Shown here: positions 34,138-42,762 of the stretch, piece after piece | How the letters are laid out: each line of letters begins with the position of its first letter | How positions within the stretch are numbered: the stretch's first letter is position 1 | Program-made: the position numbers and the translations under genes | The notes under the pieces: model-generated | What the model was told of the DNA's origin: nothing | The model's input: the letters and a program-made list of their open reading frames with translations, nothing else | The model's database searches: none | Assembly (NCBI RefSeq): GCF_021044625.1 | Contig: NZ_CP087999.1 | Coordinates: 513,001-577,000 of the forward strand | DNA: 64,000 nt | Origin: Geomonas sp. RF6 | GTDB taxonomy: Bacteria; Desulfobacterota; Desulfuromonadia; Geobacterales; Geobacteraceae | Reading direction: 5' to 3'

Positions 34138-35358
34138 ATGGAATCATGCCTGATCTGCAGCACTGAAATCTCCCCGTTCATCGATTTTGGCAAGATGCCC
34201 CTCGGCAACGGCTTTCTCCTCCCCGAACAATACGAACAGGAGTATTTCTTTTCCATGCGCGTCGGCTTCTGCCCCGTCTGCGGCATGGTGCAGCTCCTCG
34301 AGCAGCCGGACCGGGAGCGGATGTTTCACGACAACTACGCCTTCTTCTCCGGCACCTCACGCTACATGGCGGTCCATTTCCGGGAGTTTGCGGAGGGGGT
34401 CATGGAGCGCTACCTCGCGGAGCCGGACCCCTTCGTGGTGGAAATGGGGAGCAACGACGGGATCATGCTGCAAAACTTCGCCGCCGCCGGGATGAGGCAC
34501 CTCGGGGTGGAGCCTTCCGGAAACGTGGCGCAGGTCGCGCGGGAGAAGGGGATAAACACCGTCACCGAGTTCTTCGGGGCCGACCTTGCCCGCCGCATCG
34601 TCGCAGAAAACGGCCAGGCGGACGCCTTCCTCGCCGCGAACGTCATGTGCCACATCCCGTACCTGCACACCATCGTCGAGGGGATCGACCTCCTCCTGAA
34701 GCCCTCCGGGGTCGTCATCTTCGAGGACCCTTACCTCGGGGACGTGGTGGAGAAGACCTCCTACGACCAGATCTACGACGAGCATACCTTCCTCTTCTGC
34801 ACAGCCTCGGTCAGCTACCTCTTCGCCCGCTACGGCTTCGAAGTCATCGACGTGGAGCCGCAGGTTACCCACGGCGGCTCCATGCGCTACGTGCTCTGCC
34901 GCAAGGGGATGCGACCGGTCTCCCCCGCCGTCCCCCGCCAGCTCGAGAAGGAGCGCGCCATGGGGCTGCACCTGCCGGAGACGTACGACAGGTTCCGCAA
35001 AAAGTGCGAGGAGTCGCGCGACCGCCTCATCTCCCTCCTGCGGGAACTAAAGGCCCAGGGGAAACGGGTGGTGGGATATGGCGCCACCTCGAAGAGCACC
35101 ACCATCACCAACTACTGCGGCATCACCCCCGACCTGGTGGAGTTTGTGAGCGATACGACGCCCATCAAGCAGGGGAAATTCAGTCCCGGCGCTCACATCC
35201 CGGTGCGCCCCTATGAGGAGTTCGTCTCCAGCTATCCCGACTACGCCCTCCTCTTTGCCTGGAACCACGCCCGCGAGATCATGGAGAAGGAAGAGGCCTT
35301 CCGTGCCTCCGGGGGGAAGTGGATCGTCTATGTCCCCGAGGTGGGGGTGCTGGAATAG
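34138..35358 (+). CDS. SAM-dependent sugar C-methyltransferase
   Basis: 406 residues with the three-part architecture of NDP-hexose C-methyltransferases (TylC3/NovU type): an N-terminal zinc-binding region with C4, C7, C45 and C48, a central SAM-binding domain with VVEMGSNDG (about 100-108), and a C-terminal domain with GKRVVGYGATSKSTT and the NDP-sugar-associated C-methyltransferase tail. Conserved phrases FEDPYLGDVVEKTSYDQIYDEH and TPIKQGKFSPG match the family as I know it. The reaction is addition of a methyl group to C3 of a keto-deoxy sugar. It therefore predicts a branched-chain deoxysugar in the glycan. It sits between the flippase and the radical SAM gene. Confidence 0.9.
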   Translation: MESCLICSTEISPFIDFGKMPLGNGFLLPEQYEQEYFFSMRVGFCPVCGMVQLLEQPDRERMFHDNYAFFSGTSRYMAVHFREFAEGVMERYLAEPDPFVVEMGSNDGIMLQNFAAAGMRHLGVEPSGNVAQVAREKGINTVTEFFGADLARRIVAENGQADAFLAANVMCHIPYLHTIVEGIDLLLKPSGVVIFEDPYLGDVVEKTSYDQIYDEHTFLFCTASVSYLFARYGFEVIDVEPQVTHGGSMRYVLCRKGMRPVSPAVPRQLEKERAMGLHLPETYDRFRKKCEESRDRLISLLRELKAQGKRVVGYGATSKSTTITNYCGITPDLVEFVSDTTPIKQGKFSPGAHIPVRPYEEFVSSYPDYALLFAWNHAREIMEKEEAFRASGGKWIVYVPEVGVLE

Positions 35359-35439
35359 CTCCGGGGTGGTATCGGTGCAGCGTGAGGGCGCGAGGGGAGA
35401 ACGGACCCGCAGTTTCGGCGGTTTTTCGGTATTGAGCAC

Positions 35440-36537
35440 ATGAAGCGGTACAGTTTCGACATCGACGTCACGGGCGCCTGCAACCTTCGCTGCCCCTGCT
35501 GCCCTCAGGGAAACCTGAAGGAGTACCGCCTGCCGCACGGTTTCATCGACCCGCAGCTTCTGGAGAAGATCGTGGCGAAGGCCACCTCCGAGGCCGCACT
35601 CTCCCGCATCAGCCTTTTCAGCTGGGCCGAACCGCTCCTCCACCCGGAAATCACGGAACTCGTCCGGATCGTGCGCCGAAGCGGCACGGTCTGCTACCTG
35701 AGCTCCAACCTGAACCTCCTCCCCGACCCCGACGCCCTTATGGCGGCCAACCCCGATGTGCTCCGTATCTCCGCCTCCGGCTTTACCCAGGGAACGTACG
35801 GCCGCTTTCACCGCGGCGGAGACGTGGAGCGGGTCAAGAAGCACATGGTGGAACTGGCCGAGGCGAGAAAACGCCGCGGTGCCTCCACGAGGATCTACGT
35901 CTACTACCACCGCTACCGGGGGAACCTGAAGGAGGAGCCGCTGATGCGGGACTTCGCCAGGGAGCTCGGTTTCGGCTTCCAGTCCGTGTGGGCGCTCCTC
36001 TTCCCTCTGGAGAAGATCCTCCCCCTGGCCGACGGCGGGGAGGGTTTCCCCCTCACCGAGGAGGACCGGCAGCTCATGGCGGAGCTCGCCCTCCCCGTGG
36101 AAGAGGCGCTGGCTGTTGCCGCCCGCCATTCTCAGCAGCCGTGCGCCCTGAAGGATGGCGCCCTCTCCATCGACTTCAGGGGAGACGTCCAGCTCTGCTG
36201 CGGGATCTTCGACGCCTCGCGCTTCACCATCGGCAACTATCTGGAGATGCCGCTGGCCGAGATCCAGCGCCTGCGCGCGGAGCACCCGATGTGCCGCCGC
36301 TGCATCCGCGGGGGGGGACATGTCTACCTTTGCTATGGCGCACGGGAACTTGCGGAACTGGCGGTCGCCAATGTAGCCGCCGACGATAGGAAACTCCTGG
36401 GGCTGAAGCGGGAGCTCGCGCGCCGCAGAGTCGGCGAGATGCTGCTGAAGGTTTCCGCCGTCATCCCCGAAGAGCTGAAGTGGAGGGTGCAGAGAGAGCT
36501 CGAGCGACTGTCGCAGTGGCAGGGGGGGGGACGATGA
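35440..36537 (+). CDS. radical SAM protein with SPASM-like C-terminus
   Basis: 365 residues. The 4Fe-4S/SAM motif is C14-x3-C18-x2-C21 (CNLRCPCC). The C-terminal part has CALKDG, LCCGIFDA and CRRCIRGGG clusters, as in SPASM-type auxiliary iron-sulfur domains. Members of this group modify peptides or act in carbohydrate and aminoglycoside pathways. Its neighbours are sugar enzymes, so a sugar-directed radical reaction such as dehydration, epimerisation or deoxygenation is the simplest guess; a protein substrate is also possible. The stop overlaps the next start by four bases, so it is translated together with the epimerase genes. The ribosome site before ATG 35440 is weak. Confidence 0.87.
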   Translation: MKRYSFDIDVTGACNLRCPCCPQGNLKEYRLPHGFIDPQLLEKIVAKATSEAALSRISLFSWAEPLLHPEITELVRIVRRSGTVCYLSSNLNLLPDPDALMAANPDVLRISASGFTQGTYGRFHRGGDVERVKKHMVELAEARKRRGASTRIYVYYHRYRGNLKEEPLMRDFARELGFGFQSVWALLFPLEKILPLADGGEGFPLTEEDRQLMAELALPVEEALAVAARHSQQPCALKDGALSIDFRGDVQLCCGIFDASRFTIGNYLEMPLAEIQRLRAEHPMCRRCIRGGGHVYLCYGARELAELAVANVAADDRKLLGLKRELARRRVGEMLLKVSAVIPEELKWRVQRELERLSQWQGGGR

Positions 36538-37520
36538 GGGACACCGCCACAGCCCAAGCGCTTGCCGGGAAAAAGCTCCTCATCACCGGCGCCGCCGGTT
36601 ACCTCGCCGCTGCGCTCACCGCGCTCCTGCGCGATGTGGAGTGCACCATCGTGAGGGTGCACCGCCACGGAGCCCCCCTCCCCCACCCCGGTGGAAAGGT
36701 AGCGGTCGTGGACGTAGCCGGCGACGTGCGCGACCCTCGACTCTGGGAGGGGGGGTGCCTCGAAGGGGTCTCGACCGTCTTCCACCTCGCAGCCCAGACG
36801 AGCAGCTACGCAGCGGACGCCGATCCCGTGGCTGATCATGCCGCAAACGTGCTGCCGATGCTCCACCTCCTGGAGCAGTGCCGCCACGCGGGCAGCGTCC
36901 CCGCCGTCTGCTTCTCCAGCACCGTGACGATCGCCGGCCTCCCGCAGCTCCTCCCGGTGAACGAGAGCCACCCGGACCACCCGGTCACGATGTACGACCT
37001 GCACAAGCAGATGGCGGAACAGTACCTGTCCCGCTACTCAGAGCTCGGGGCCGTGCACGGCGTGGCGCTGAGGCTCCCCAACGTCTACGGCCCGGGACCC
37101 AGGAGCAGCCGCTCCGACCGCGGGATCCTGAACCAGATGATCCGGCGGGCTCTTGCCGGGGAGCCGCTGACGGTGTACGGCGCGGGGGACCAGCTCAGGG
37201 ACTACCTCTACGTGGAGGACGTGGCGCGGGCGCTCGTTGCCGCCGCCCTGCACGCCGAGGCTCTCTCCGGCGAGCACTTCGTGATCGGCAGCGGCACGGG
37301 ATACACCATTGCGCAGGCGCTGGCGCTCGTCGCCGAACGCTGCCGAGCAAAGACCGGGACGAGCCCTGAGATACGGCACATCGATCCGCCGCAGGGGCTC
37401 TCTCCCATCGAGGCGCGCAACTTCGTGGCCGACTACGGAAGGTTTTGGGCGGCTACCGGATGGGAGCCTGCCGTACCACTTCCTGACGGAATCGACCGGA
37501 CCCTGGAGGCTTATCTATGA
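36534..37520 (+). CDS. NAD-dependent nucleotide-sugar epimerase/dehydratase 1
   Basis: 328 residues, extended short-chain dehydrogenase fold. The nucleotide motif is G19-x2-G22-x2-A25 (TGAAGYLAA); the catalytic pair is Y154xxxK158 in MYDLHKQMAEQY, preceded by SST near 125. It also has NVYGPGPRSS and YLYVEDVARAL. The substrate should be a nucleotide-activated sugar. It starts at ATG 36534, overlapping the radical SAM stop, after a G-rich stretch that may be slip-prone. It ends overlapping the next epimerase. Three such enzymes in a row, with a DegT-type aminotransferase, point to a multistep deoxy-amino or C-methyl sugar pathway. Confidence 0.88.
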   Translation: MRDTATAQALAGKKLLITGAAGYLAAALTALLRDVECTIVRVHRHGAPLPHPGGKVAVVDVAGDVRDPRLWEGGCLEGVSTVFHLAAQTSSYAADADPVADHAANVLPMLHLLEQCRHAGSVPAVCFSSTVTIAGLPQLLPVNESHPDHPVTMYDLHKQMAEQYLSRYSELGAVHGVALRLPNVYGPGPRSSRSDRGILNQMIRRALAGEPLTVYGAGDQLRDYLYVEDVARALVAAALHAEALSGEHFVIGSGTGYTIAQALALVAERCRAKTGTSPEIRHIDPPQGLSPIEARNFVADYGRFWAATGWEPAVPLPDGIDRTLEAYL

Positions 37521-38482
37521 ACATACTGATCATCGGCGGTGCCGGCTTTCTCGGTGCCAACATGGTACGGCGCTGCCTGAAGGAGCCGGGAGTGCGGGTA
37601 ACGGTGCTCGACTCCCTCGACCCCCACCTGCACGCCAGCACCAGGACCCTCTCGGAGGTATGGGACCGGATCCGCTTCGTGCGTGGCGACATCCGGGACG
37701 AGACGCTTCTCGCAGAGATCGTGCAAGGGCAGGATGTGATCTTCAACTGCGCCGCCCAGACCTCGCACCCCCTCTCCATCCAGTACCCCCTCCTCGACGC
37801 CGAGATCAACTGCCTCGGGAACCTGAAGCTCCTGGAGAGCATCCGCCTCTTGAACCGGAAGGCGCGGGTGGTGTACACCTCCAGCAGCACCGTCATCGGG
37901 AAGGCCCTGACCGAAGTCGTGGACGAGGACCACTGGGAGCGCCCGCTGGAGATCTATTCGGCGAACAAGGGTGTCGCCGAGAAGTACTACCGCATCTACC
38001 ACACGCTGCACGACCTGGACACGGTGGTGCTGCGCTTCGCCAACCTGTACGGCGCGTACGGGAAGGGGCACCCGGAGTTCGGCTTCATCAACTACTTTAT
38101 CCAGCTTGCCTGGGCCGGGGAGGAGATCAAGATCTTCGGCAGCGGCGAGCAGATGCGCAACGTCCTTTTCGCCGATGACGCGGTGGAGATCCTCTGGCGT
38201 GCGGCGCACGCCCCTGCGCTGGTGGGGGAAAGCTGGTTTGCCACAGGGGACGAACATCTCAGCGTCGCCGAAATCGCCAGAAAGATCGTGGAGATCTTCG
38301 GGCGCGGGCGGGTCACCCACGTGGAGTGGCCCGAAGAGAGGAAAAGGATAGAGATTGACCACGTCCTCTTCTCCTCGGACCGGCTGCGCTCGATGGTGGA
38401 ATGGCACCCGGGGCACACGATGGAGACGGGGCTTCACCTGGTGAAGGAGATCCTGGAGCGGCAGGAAAGGGGGAGAAGATGA
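37517..38482 (+). CDS. NAD-dependent nucleotide-sugar epimerase/dehydratase 2
   Basis: 321 residues. GxxGxxG at G7-G10-G13 in LIIGGAGFLGANM; catalytic Y147xxxK151 in IYSANKGVAEKYY; the usual STVIGK serine region near 125 and NLYGAYGKGH. It overlaps the previous and next genes by four bases each (ATGA), so the three dehydrogenases are translationally coupled. In detail it differs from the first: the acceptor loop LDSLDPHLHAST and QMRNVLFADDAVE suggest a dTDP- or GDP-sugar epimerase or reductase, but I cannot fix the substrate. Confidence 0.88.
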   Translation: MNILIIGGAGFLGANMVRRCLKEPGVRVTVLDSLDPHLHASTRTLSEVWDRIRFVRGDIRDETLLAEIVQGQDVIFNCAAQTSHPLSIQYPLLDAEINCLGNLKLLESIRLLNRKARVVYTSSSTVIGKALTEVVDEDHWERPLEIYSANKGVAEKYYRIYHTLHDLDTVVLRFANLYGAYGKGHPEFGFINYFIQLAWAGEEIKIFGSGEQMRNVLFADDAVEILWRAAHAPALVGESWFATGDEHLSVAEIARKIVEIFGRGRVTHVEWPEERKRIEIDHVLFSSDRLRSMVEWHPGHTMETGLHLVKEILERQERGRR

Positions 38483-39438
38483 AGATAGTGGTGACCGGTG
38501 CCCTCGGACACATAGGGTCCCGGCTGATACGGGAGATCCCTGCGGCGCTCCCCGGAGCGCACGTCGTCATGCTGGACGACCTTTCCACACAACGCTACTG
38601 CTCCCTCTTCGACCTTCCGGTGCAGGGGAGCTACTCCTTTCACGAGGCGGACGTCCTGACGGAGGATCTCGCCCCCCTATTCGCCGGTGCCTCCGCGGTC
38701 GTGCATCTCGCGGCGATCACCAACGCGGCCGGGAGCTTCCAGAATCCGGAGGCCGTGGAGCAGGTGAACTACCGGGGGACGGAGCGAGTGGCACGTGGGT
38801 GCATCGAGGCAGGCGTTCCGCTCATCCTCCTCTCGACCACCAGCGTGTACGGCACCCAAGCCGACGTGGTGGATGAGGACTGCACCGCTGAGGCACTCCA
38901 GCCGCAGAGCCCGTACGCAGGATCGAAGCTGCGTGCGGAGCGTCTCGTGGAGCGGCTGGGGCGCGAGGAGGGCCTCTCCTTTGTCACGCTGCGCTTCGGG
39001 ACGATCTTTGGCATCTCCCCCGGCATGCGCTTCCACACCGCCATCAACAAGTTCTGCTGGCAGGCGGTCATGGGGCAGCCGATCACCGTGTGGCGCACCG
39101 CGCTGAACCAGTACCGGCCGTACCTCGACGTGGTCGACGGGGTGGAGGCGCTCCTCTTTGTCATCAAGAAGGAGCTGTACGACCGCCGCGTCTATAACGT
39201 GGTTACGGTGAACACCTCCGTGGCCGCGATCACAGAGATCATACGCAGCTACGTCCCCGGCATCTCCATCGCCTACGTCGACACCCGCATCATGAACCAG
39301 CTCTCATACCATGTCAGCGGCCGCCGGTTCCTGGAGGCCGGTTTCTCCTGCAAGGGGGACTTGGAGCGCGGCATTCGCGACACCATAGCCCGGCTGCAGC
39401 AGGCTACTGCCGCGGCGACGCCCCAGGAGGCTGCGTGA
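38479..39438 (+). CDS. NAD-dependent nucleotide-sugar epimerase/dehydratase 3
   Basis: 319 residues. The motif VTGALGHIGSRL gives G7-G10-G13; catalytic Y146xxxK150 in SPYAGSKLRAE; STTSVYG precedes it. The dinucleotide acceptor phrase VVMLDDLSTQRYCSLF is longer than in its neighbours. It starts with overlap on the previous stop and ends overlapping the aminotransferase start. The role is the same class of NDP-sugar conversion; the presence of three paralogs suggests successive steps rather than redundancy. Confidence 0.88.
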   Translation: MKIVVTGALGHIGSRLIREIPAALPGAHVVMLDDLSTQRYCSLFDLPVQGSYSFHEADVLTEDLAPLFAGASAVVHLAAITNAAGSFQNPEAVEQVNYRGTERVARGCIEAGVPLILLSTTSVYGTQADVVDEDCTAEALQPQSPYAGSKLRAERLVERLGREEGLSFVTLRFGTIFGISPGMRFHTAINKFCWQAVMGQPITVWRTALNQYRPYLDVVDGVEALLFVIKKELYDRRVYNVVTVNTSVAAITEIIRSYVPGISIAYVDTRIMNQLSYHVSGRRFLEAGFSCKGDLERGIRDTIARLQQATAAATPQEAA

Positions 39439-40544
39439 CGAAGGGGGAGACAGTGATCCAATATGAAAACCTCCGCAAGGTGAACGAGCCGTTCTTCCCG
39501 GAGTTTCGTGCGGCCTTCGACCAGACGCTGGACAGCGGCTGGTTCGTGCTCGGCGGGGGCGTGCAGGGGTTTGAGGAGGCCTTTGCCTCCTACTGCGGGG
39601 TGCCCCACTGCGTGGGGGTCGCCTCCGGCCTCGACGCGCTCGTCCTCTCCCTGAAGGCGCTGGAGCTCCCCCCCGGGAGCGAGGTCATCGTCCCCTCCAA
39701 CACCTACATCGCCACCATCCTCGCCATCCTGCAGAGCGGTCTTTCACCGGTCCTCGTGGAGCCGGACGTCGCCACCTGCAACATCGACCCGGAGCGGATC
39801 GAGGAGGCGATCACCGACAGGACGCGCGCCATCATGGTGGTGCATCTCTACGGGAAGCTGTGCGATATGGAGCGTATCGGGGAGATAGCGAGGCGCCGCG
39901 ACCTGCGCATCGTGGAGGACTGCGCCCAGGCGCACGGCGCGAGCCTCAACGGGCGAAAGGCCGGGACCTTTGGCGACTGCGCCGCCTTCAGCTTCTACCC
40001 CACCAAGAACCTCGGCGCTTTAGGCGACGGGGGCGCGGTCGTCACCGCGAACGCGCGCTACGCCGAAAAAGTGCGGGCGCTCAGAAACTACGGGTCGTCG
40101 GTGAAGTACCACAACGACTACATCGGGATCAATTCGCGCCTCGACGAGATGCAGGCGGCCTTCCTTTCGGTGAAGCTTCCGGCTCTCGACCGCATCAACG
40201 CGCACAAAAGAGCGCTCGCCGCCCTCTACCAGGAGGGGATCAGCGAGAGGTTCGTGAAGCCGCAGGCGCAGGAAGGTTTCTTCGACGTCTTCCACATCTA
40301 CAGCATCAGGCACCCCCGGCGCGACGAGCTGAAGAGCTACCTCTCCGGGCATGGGGTCCAGACGGAGATCCACTACCCGGTCCCTCCCCACAGGCAGAAG
40401 GCACTGCAGGGGCTCTTCGACGGGGAGGAGTTTCCGATCTCGGAGGAGATCCACGCCACCACGCTCAGCCTTCCGATCTCAGCGTGCCACGACAGCGACG
40501 ACGTGTTGCGCGTCATAGACCTTGTGAACCGCTTCGAGCGCTAG
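39435..40544 (+). CDS. DegT/DnrJ/EryC1-type PLP-dependent sugar aminotransferase
   Basis: 369 residues. A type I aminotransferase fold with the PLP lysine at 191 in FYPTKNLGALGDGGA, preceded by EDCAQAHGA, and VGVASGLDALVLSLKAL for the phosphate cradle. These enzymes transaminate a keto-sugar nucleotide, giving a 3- or 4-amino sugar. Two GTG starts are possible: 39435, with AGGAGG four bases upstream and an overlap with the previous stop, and 39453, with GGGGAG close upstream. I kept 39435. It ends seven bases before the first GT2 gene. Together with the epimerases and C-methyltransferase it implies an unusual amino, C-methylated sugar. Confidence 0.9.
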   Translation: MTKGETVIQYENLRKVNEPFFPEFRAAFDQTLDSGWFVLGGGVQGFEEAFASYCGVPHCVGVASGLDALVLSLKALELPPGSEVIVPSNTYIATILAILQSGLSPVLVEPDVATCNIDPERIEEAITDRTRAIMVVHLYGKLCDMERIGEIARRRDLRIVEDCAQAHGASLNGRKAGTFGDCAAFSFYPTKNLGALGDGGAVVTANARYAEKVRALRNYGSSVKYHNDYIGINSRLDEMQAAFLSVKLPALDRINAHKRALAALYQEGISERFVKPQAQEGFFDVFHIYSIRHPRRDELKSYLSGHGVQTEIHYPVPPHRQKALQGLFDGEEFPISEEIHATTLSLPISACHDSDDVLRVIDLVNRFER

Positions 40545-40551
40545 GGCCGTC

Positions 40552-41619
40552 ATGACAGCACCCTTTTTCAGCATCGGCATCACGACTTACAACCGCCACG
40601 ACCTGCTCAGGGAAGCGCTCCTCTCCATCCTGACCCAGGACTTCGGCGACTTCGAGGTGATCGTCGGCAACGACTACCAGGCGGAGACACTGACGCTGGA
40701 GATGCTGGATATCGACGATCCCCGCGTTTGCATCATCAACCACCCGGTGAACCTGCGAGAGGTCGGCAACATGAATGCCCTCCTCAACGCGGCGACAGGG
40801 CGGTACTTCACCTGGCTCTTCGACGACGACCTCTACGAGCCTGGGTTCCTCTCCGCCGCGCATCGCGAACTGGCACGGCACACCTTCCCGGCCGCGCTCT
40901 TCCCGTCGTTCAGGCTCCTGCGCGGCACGGACAGCTTCACCCCCCAGCAGGTGACACCAAGGAGCAGTTCCGTGATGACCGGCAGGGAGTACCTCTCCCG
41001 CTTCTTCGCAGGAAAGCTGAGGATCATCTCCACCTGCGGCTTCTTCGAGACCGCCGCCGTCAGGAAAGTCGTGGGGGGGGTCGAGGAGCTGTGCCAGTCC
41101 GCCATCGGCGTGTATTGCGAGTACCTTTTCCTGGTGCGCTGCGCCCTGCTGGAGAGGATCTGTTTCATGGACGCCCCCTATGTGGTTTTTCGCACCCACA
41201 GCGAGTCGTGGAGCGAAGGGAACAGCGAGCTGCACAAGTACGAATCTTCCGCGCCGGAGTTGTTGCGCCGCTCGGCGGAGGTCCTTCGCCACCCGGCGCT
41301 GCAGGAGGACTTCGACCGGAACCTCCTCGGGGTCGCCATGATCCACCTCTCCACCTACTGCTTCAGGTCGGCGCGGGTGGAAACAGGCGGCGGGAATTTT
41401 GGAGCTCTCTCCTTTACCCGCGCCGCATCACGGGTGCTCGTCGAGGCACGCCGCAACTGGTCCGTCTACCGCAAAACGGGGGGGAGCGCACGCGCATCTG
41501 CCGCCGTGCGATTCGGCGGCATGATAACCCGCTCCCTCTACCTCACCCTCTACGGCTTTCTCTTCGACGGGTGGAGAAGGGTGAAAGAGGGAGCCCCGCA
41601 GCGCTCCGCGGCCGCATGA
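40552..41619 (+). CDS. family 2 glycosyltransferase (1)
   Basis: 355 residues, GT-A fold. It opens FFSIGITTYNRHDLLREALLS with the nucleotide-binding GNDYQ, then WLFDDDLYEPGF as the DxD metal site. The second half has no clear family and ends in a weakly hydrophobic stretch (SLYLTLYGFLFDGW). It should act on the cytoplasmic face and add one sugar to a lipid-linked acceptor. It overlaps the next GT2 gene by four bases. Sugar and linkage cannot be read from sequence. Confidence 0.86.
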   Translation: MTAPFFSIGITTYNRHDLLREALLSILTQDFGDFEVIVGNDYQAETLTLEMLDIDDPRVCIINHPVNLREVGNMNALLNAATGRYFTWLFDDDLYEPGFLSAAHRELARHTFPAALFPSFRLLRGTDSFTPQQVTPRSSSVMTGREYLSRFFAGKLRIISTCGFFETAAVRKVVGGVEELCQSAIGVYCEYLFLVRCALLERICFMDAPYVVFRTHSESWSEGNSELHKYESSAPELLRRSAEVLRHPALQEDFDRNLLGVAMIHLSTYCFRSARVETGGGNFGALSFTRAASRVLVEARRNWSVYRKTGGSARASAAVRFGGMITRSLYLTLYGFLFDGWRRVKEGAPQRSAAA

Positions 41620-42542
41620 TCGAGATCCTCCTCTCCACCTTCAACGGCGAGCGATATCTCGCGCAGCAGCTCGACTCGGTGCTGCTCCAGGAGTGCCGGG
41701 AGTGGCGCCTGACGGCGCGCGACGACGGCTCCTCAGACGGGACGGTGACGCTCCTGCAGAGGTACGCGCAGCAGTCGGGGGGGCGGATCCGCATAAGTGA
41801 CGACTCCGGCGAAAACCTGGGCGCCTGCCGCAGCTTTGCAAGGCTCCTCGAACGGTCCACTGCGCAGTACCTGATGTTCTGCGACCAGGATGACGTGTGG
41901 TTTCCCGGGAAAGTTGCACGAACCTTCGCGAAGCTGAAGGAGCTGGAGGAAAAGTACGGGAAGGAGACACCTCTTCTCGTTTTCAGCGACGCCTCCGTGG
42001 CGGACGCCGATCTGGCGCTCCTGGCGCCGTCCATGTGGGAGTACCAGCACTCCGCCCCGGAGATCGCTACGCGGATGAACCGCCTCCTCCTGATGAACCC
42101 CGCAAACGGCTGCACCATGCTCTTCAACCGCGCCCTCGCCGAGGCGGCGCTCCCGGTGCCGGCCGAGGCGCTGATGCACGACTCGTGGCTCGTCCTCGTC
42201 GCCTGTGCGCTCGGCAAGGTGGGGTATCTCCCTGAGCCGACCCTCCTGTACCGCCAGCACGGCGGGAACGAGTCGGTGACGAAGAGGTGGGGGAGTGCCT
42301 ACGTAGCGGCGCAGCTTGCCAACCTGGGCGCAGCGCGGCATTATCAGACGCTTTTGCAAAGGCAAGCGGGGGCGTTGCTCGAGAGATACCGGGGGGAGAT
42401 CGCCCCCTCCGCCGCGACCCTTCTTTCCGCCTACGCCGGCCTCGGCTCCAGGGGGATTTTGGGAAAGCGCATCGACATCCTTCGGCACCGCCTCTTTTAT
42501 GTGGGAGCGGTGAGAAACATCGGCTGGCTCCTGACCTGCTGA
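41616..42542 (+). CDS. family 2 glycosyltransferase (2), rhamnosyltransferase-like
   Basis: 308 residues. IEILLSTFNGERYLAQQLDSVLLQ and DDGSSDGTV mark the nucleotide-binding half, FCDQDDVWFPGK the metal site, and HDSWLVLVACALG plus YRQHGGNESV the acceptor side. These phrases are typical of RfbF-type rhamnosyltransferases, though the sugar is not certain. The ATG at 41616 overlaps the previous stop (ATGA). After its stop come 220 bases of tandem repeat sequence before the next gene. Confidence 0.87.
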   Translation: MIEILLSTFNGERYLAQQLDSVLLQECREWRLTARDDGSSDGTVTLLQRYAQQSGGRIRISDDSGENLGACRSFARLLERSTAQYLMFCDQDDVWFPGKVARTFAKLKELEEKYGKETPLLVFSDASVADADLALLAPSMWEYQHSAPEIATRMNRLLLMNPANGCTMLFNRALAEAALPVPAEALMHDSWLVLVACALGKVGYLPEPTLLYRQHGGNESVTKRWGSAYVAAQLANLGAARHYQTLLQRQAGALLERYRGEIAPSAATLLSAYAGLGSRGILGKRIDILRHRLFYVGAVRNIGWLLTC

Positions 42543-42580
42543 GGACGGCTCATTGACGGTACAAACCGCTGACAATTCGG

Positions 42581-42724
42581 CGCTTCACGTCCCCTCCCTT
42601 TCAAGCCGAGGGACGGCGCCTCACGTCTCCTCCCTTTCAGGCCGAGGGACGGCGCCTCACGTCTCCTCCCTTTCAGGCCGAGGGACGGCGCCTCACGTCC
42701 CCTCCCTTTCAAGGGGAGGGTCAG
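42581..42724. repeat. 36-base tandem repeat, four units
   Basis: Units begin at 42581, 42617, 42653 and 42689, each cgcctcacgt, c[tc]cctccctttca, [ag]gccgaggga, cgg. The two central units are identical; the first and last differ by a few bases. The array runs directly into a copy of the dispersed repeat also seen at 23819. It has no spacers, so it is not a CRISPR array. It interrupts the glycan operon. Confidence 0.85.
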
Positions 42725-42762
42725 GGTGGGGATGGGGTTCCTCTGACGCCCCTGGCAAGACA

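Noticed and set aside
42581-42724. Regularly spaced 36-base repeats considered as a CRISPR array.
   Set aside because: The units are head to tail with no unique spacers and no cas genes are nearby.
42553-42762. N-terminal extension of the GT4 glycosyltransferase through the tandem repeat.
   Set aside because: It only translates the 36-base units; the GT4 fold starts at ATG 42763. Kept as a note because an in-frame fusion cannot be excluded.
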